33,060 nucleotides of DNA from Paenisporosarcina macmurdoensis. GTDB taxonomy: Bacteria > Bacillota > Bacilli > Bacillales_A > Planococcaceae. The notes below the pieces were generated by a model. It was not told the origin of the DNA and searched no databases. It was given only the letters and a program-made list of their open reading frames with translations. Below are positions 32,153 through 33,060 of the stretch, piece by piece. Made by a program: the position numbers and the translations under genes. The stretch's first letter is position 1, and the number at the start of each line of letters is the position of its first letter. The stretch lies in contig NZ_JBHSRI010000012.1 of NCBI RefSeq assembly GCF_042658845.1, positions 1-33,060 of the forward strand. Direction: 5' to 3'.

Positions 32153-32365
32153 ATGTTTTTCAAAAAGGCAAAGCTAAAAAAAGACTTCGATGCGAAGTTT
32201 GTTTCTTTAATGAAAGAAACAAAAGAAGAATGGCAGCAAGCGCAGAACATTGAAGCGTTAATAGATGACTACGATTTGACGATTATTGTGCAACGTAAAA
32301 TTGCTGAAAGTAAGCACTTCTTTCTATATAAAGAAGCACGAATACGAAAAATCCTTCTGAAATGA
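32153..32365 (+). CDS. yaaL: DUF2508 family protein YaaL
   Basis: A 70-residue basic protein of unknown role, with helical, charged segments (LKKDFDAKFVSLMKETKEEW, RKIAESKHFFLYKEARIRK). It matches the DUF2508 family found between recR and bofA in spore-forming bacilli. The ribosome site is AGAGGAGG; it lies 20 bases after recR. Confidence 0.88.
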   Translation: MFFKKAKLKKDFDAKFVSLMKETKEEWQQAQNIEALIDDYDLTIIVQRKIAESKHFFLYKEARIRKILLK

Positions 32366-32431
32366 AGTATATGTTATACCAATCCCTTCATATAGTTAGA
32401 GATAACTTATTATGAGAGGTGGAGAAGCTAC

Positions 32432-32692
32432 ATGAAATTGGCTCTTTATTTGATTGGTATAACAGTACTTCTTTTTTTATTACTTAATAAAGCATCAAAA
32501 GGACGAGTAATCGAGGCGATCTCTATTTGGTGGTTTAGAGTGGCGTTTGCTTTTGTTATCTTGTTTGCAATCAATCTGATTGCAAGTCAATTCGGTTTAT
32601 TCGTACCAATCAACATCGTATCTGGTTTGCTCATTGCCTTCTTAGGAGTGCCAGGAATAGCTAGTGTCATAACCATTTCTATATTCCTATAA
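32432..32692 (+). CDS. bofA: Pro-sigma-K processing inhibitor BofA
   Basis: An 86-residue membrane protein with two or three hydrophobic helices (about 2-17, 30-50, 55-85). The end GLLIAFLGVPGIASVITI is the conserved BofA C-terminus, needed to restrain the SpoIVFB protease. In sporulation BofA with SpoIVFA holds SpoIVFB inactive in the outer forespore membrane until the sigma-G signal arrives. Its presence supports a spore-forming host. The ATG follows GAGGTGGAG. Confidence 0.93.
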   Translation: MKLALYLIGITVLLFLLLNKASKGRVIEAISIWWFRVAFAFVILFAINLIASQFGLFVPINIVSGLLIAFLGVPGIASVITISIFL

Positions 32693-32710
32693 CTTTATTT
32701 GAAAATAGTG

Positions 32711-32739
32711 TTGACTTATATAAGCCAGACTGATATATT
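32711..32739 (+). promoter_or_regulatory. rRNA operon promoter P1
   Basis: TTGACT (32711-32716) and TATATT (32734-32739) are 17 bases apart. Confidence 0.75.
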
Positions 32740-32793
32740 TATTAAGTTGCTGATTTAAGCGCAACGAAGTAAATGAATAAGCAAAACTTCTTG

Positions 32794-32822
32794 TTGACAT
32801 AACAATGAAGATTTGATATGAT
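32794..32822 (+). promoter_or_regulatory. rRNA operon promoter P2
   Basis: Consensus TTGACA (32794-32799) and TATGAT (32817-32822) with 17-base spacing. Two tandem promoters before 16S are usual in bacilli. Confidence 0.88.
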
Positions 32823-33040
32823 ATAAGAGTTGCTGTTGAAACAGTGACGCAAACACATGAACCTTGAAAACTGAACAGCAAAACGTCAACTAACAAGCGG
32901 AACGCACTTCGGTGCCGGAAGCACAAACGTTTTTTTACGCCGACACCTGTTGGTATCGAAAACAAACTTGAACTTAACTGTTCATTATAAACGTCAAATT
33001 TTTGACGCCAGCAACAAAGTCGAGCTAATCGACTCACCTA
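32823..33040 (+). other. rRNA leader with processing hairpins
   Basis: The transcribed leader contains the CCTTGAAAACTGAAC element common in Bacillales rRNA leaders and spacers, the palindrome CGTCAAATTTTTGACG (32991-33006) and GTCGA-GCTAA-TCGAC (33019-33033) just before 16S. The last two are candidates for RNase III-type processing stems. No gene is seen. Confidence 0.6.
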
Positions 33041-33060
33041 TTATGGAGAGTTTGATCCTG
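33041..33060 (+). rRNA. rrs: 16S ribosomal RNA, 5' end (continues beyond window)
   Basis: The window ends with GGAGAGTTTGATCCTG, the universal 5' end of bacterial 16S rRNA, preceded by TTAT. The mature start is placed to within a few bases. Confidence 0.93.

Noticed and set aside
32687..33037. 116-codon minus-strand frame before 16S rRNA
   Set aside because: It lies entirely in the rRNA promoter and leader region.
1..33060. CRISPR arrays, insertion sequences, integrases or prophage genes
   Set aside because: No regular direct-repeat array, transposase, integrase or phage gene was seen; the pel locus has no recognisable mobility gene or flanking tRNA repeat.

Overview
The window is a chromosomal stretch from a spore-forming Bacillota (order Bacillales). 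It runs from the 3' end of one rRNA operon (5S tail, 1-86) to the start of the next (two promoters at 32711-32822 and the first bases of 16S at the right edge). The backbone, guaB-dacA-(pdxR)-pdxS-pdxT-serS-tadA-yaaH-dgk-dck-tRNA-Ser-SRP RNA-dnaX-ebfC-recR-yaaL-bofA, is the origin-proximal order known from Bacillus subtilis. bofA and the cortex-lytic yaaH/sleL-type gene point to sporulation. The extra genes and an intergenic repeat upstream of serS would suit the Planococcaceae, but that placement is an inference.

Left part (1-7862): 5S rRNA end, a small lipoprotein gene, glutathione peroxidase, IMP dehydrogenase and the penicillin-binding D,D-carboxypeptidase DacA. Next comes the vitamin B6 locus: the MocR-type regulator pdxR diverges from pdxS-pdxT. 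Their shared control region carries overlapping -10 boxes and a repeat-rich operator.

Middle part (7863-19970): an accessory exopolysaccharide locus of the Gram-positive Pel type sits between pdxT and serS. A tightly overlapping operon encodes a fused sugar-nucleotide epimerase-PelD, PelE, a PelA-deacetylase-like DUF2194 protein, PelF and PelG. It continues into a CotH-type kinase, a VTC (polyphosphate polymerase) domain protein and a DUF4956 membrane protein. A PelA-hydrolase-like GH114/GH166 protein lies convergent at the end with its own promoter. The PelD part keeps an RxxD site that should bind c-di-GMP and has lost GGDEF. The DUF2194 protein seems to lack expected metal ligands. The 5' leader of the operon holds mutually exclusive inverted repeats around the ribosome binding site of a 16-codon ORF, followed by an intrinsic terminator. 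It looks like an attenuator of a type I do not recognise. The fusion, the leader and the CotH-VTC-DUF4956 tail are the strongest candidates for undescribed biology here.

Right part (20000-33060): a secreted thermolysin-like protease with a palindrome in its leader; serS with a T-box riboswitch and a palindromic repeat between T-box and gene; tadA; a one-LysM GH18 spore-lytic enzyme; two deoxynucleoside kinases; an unknown membrane-anchored secreted protein; a GNAT acetyltransferase broken by a one-base frameshift; tRNA-Ser(UGA) with an unexpected U73; the large Bacillus-type SRP RNA; and the dnaX-ebfC-recR-yaaL-bofA run into the rRNA promoters.
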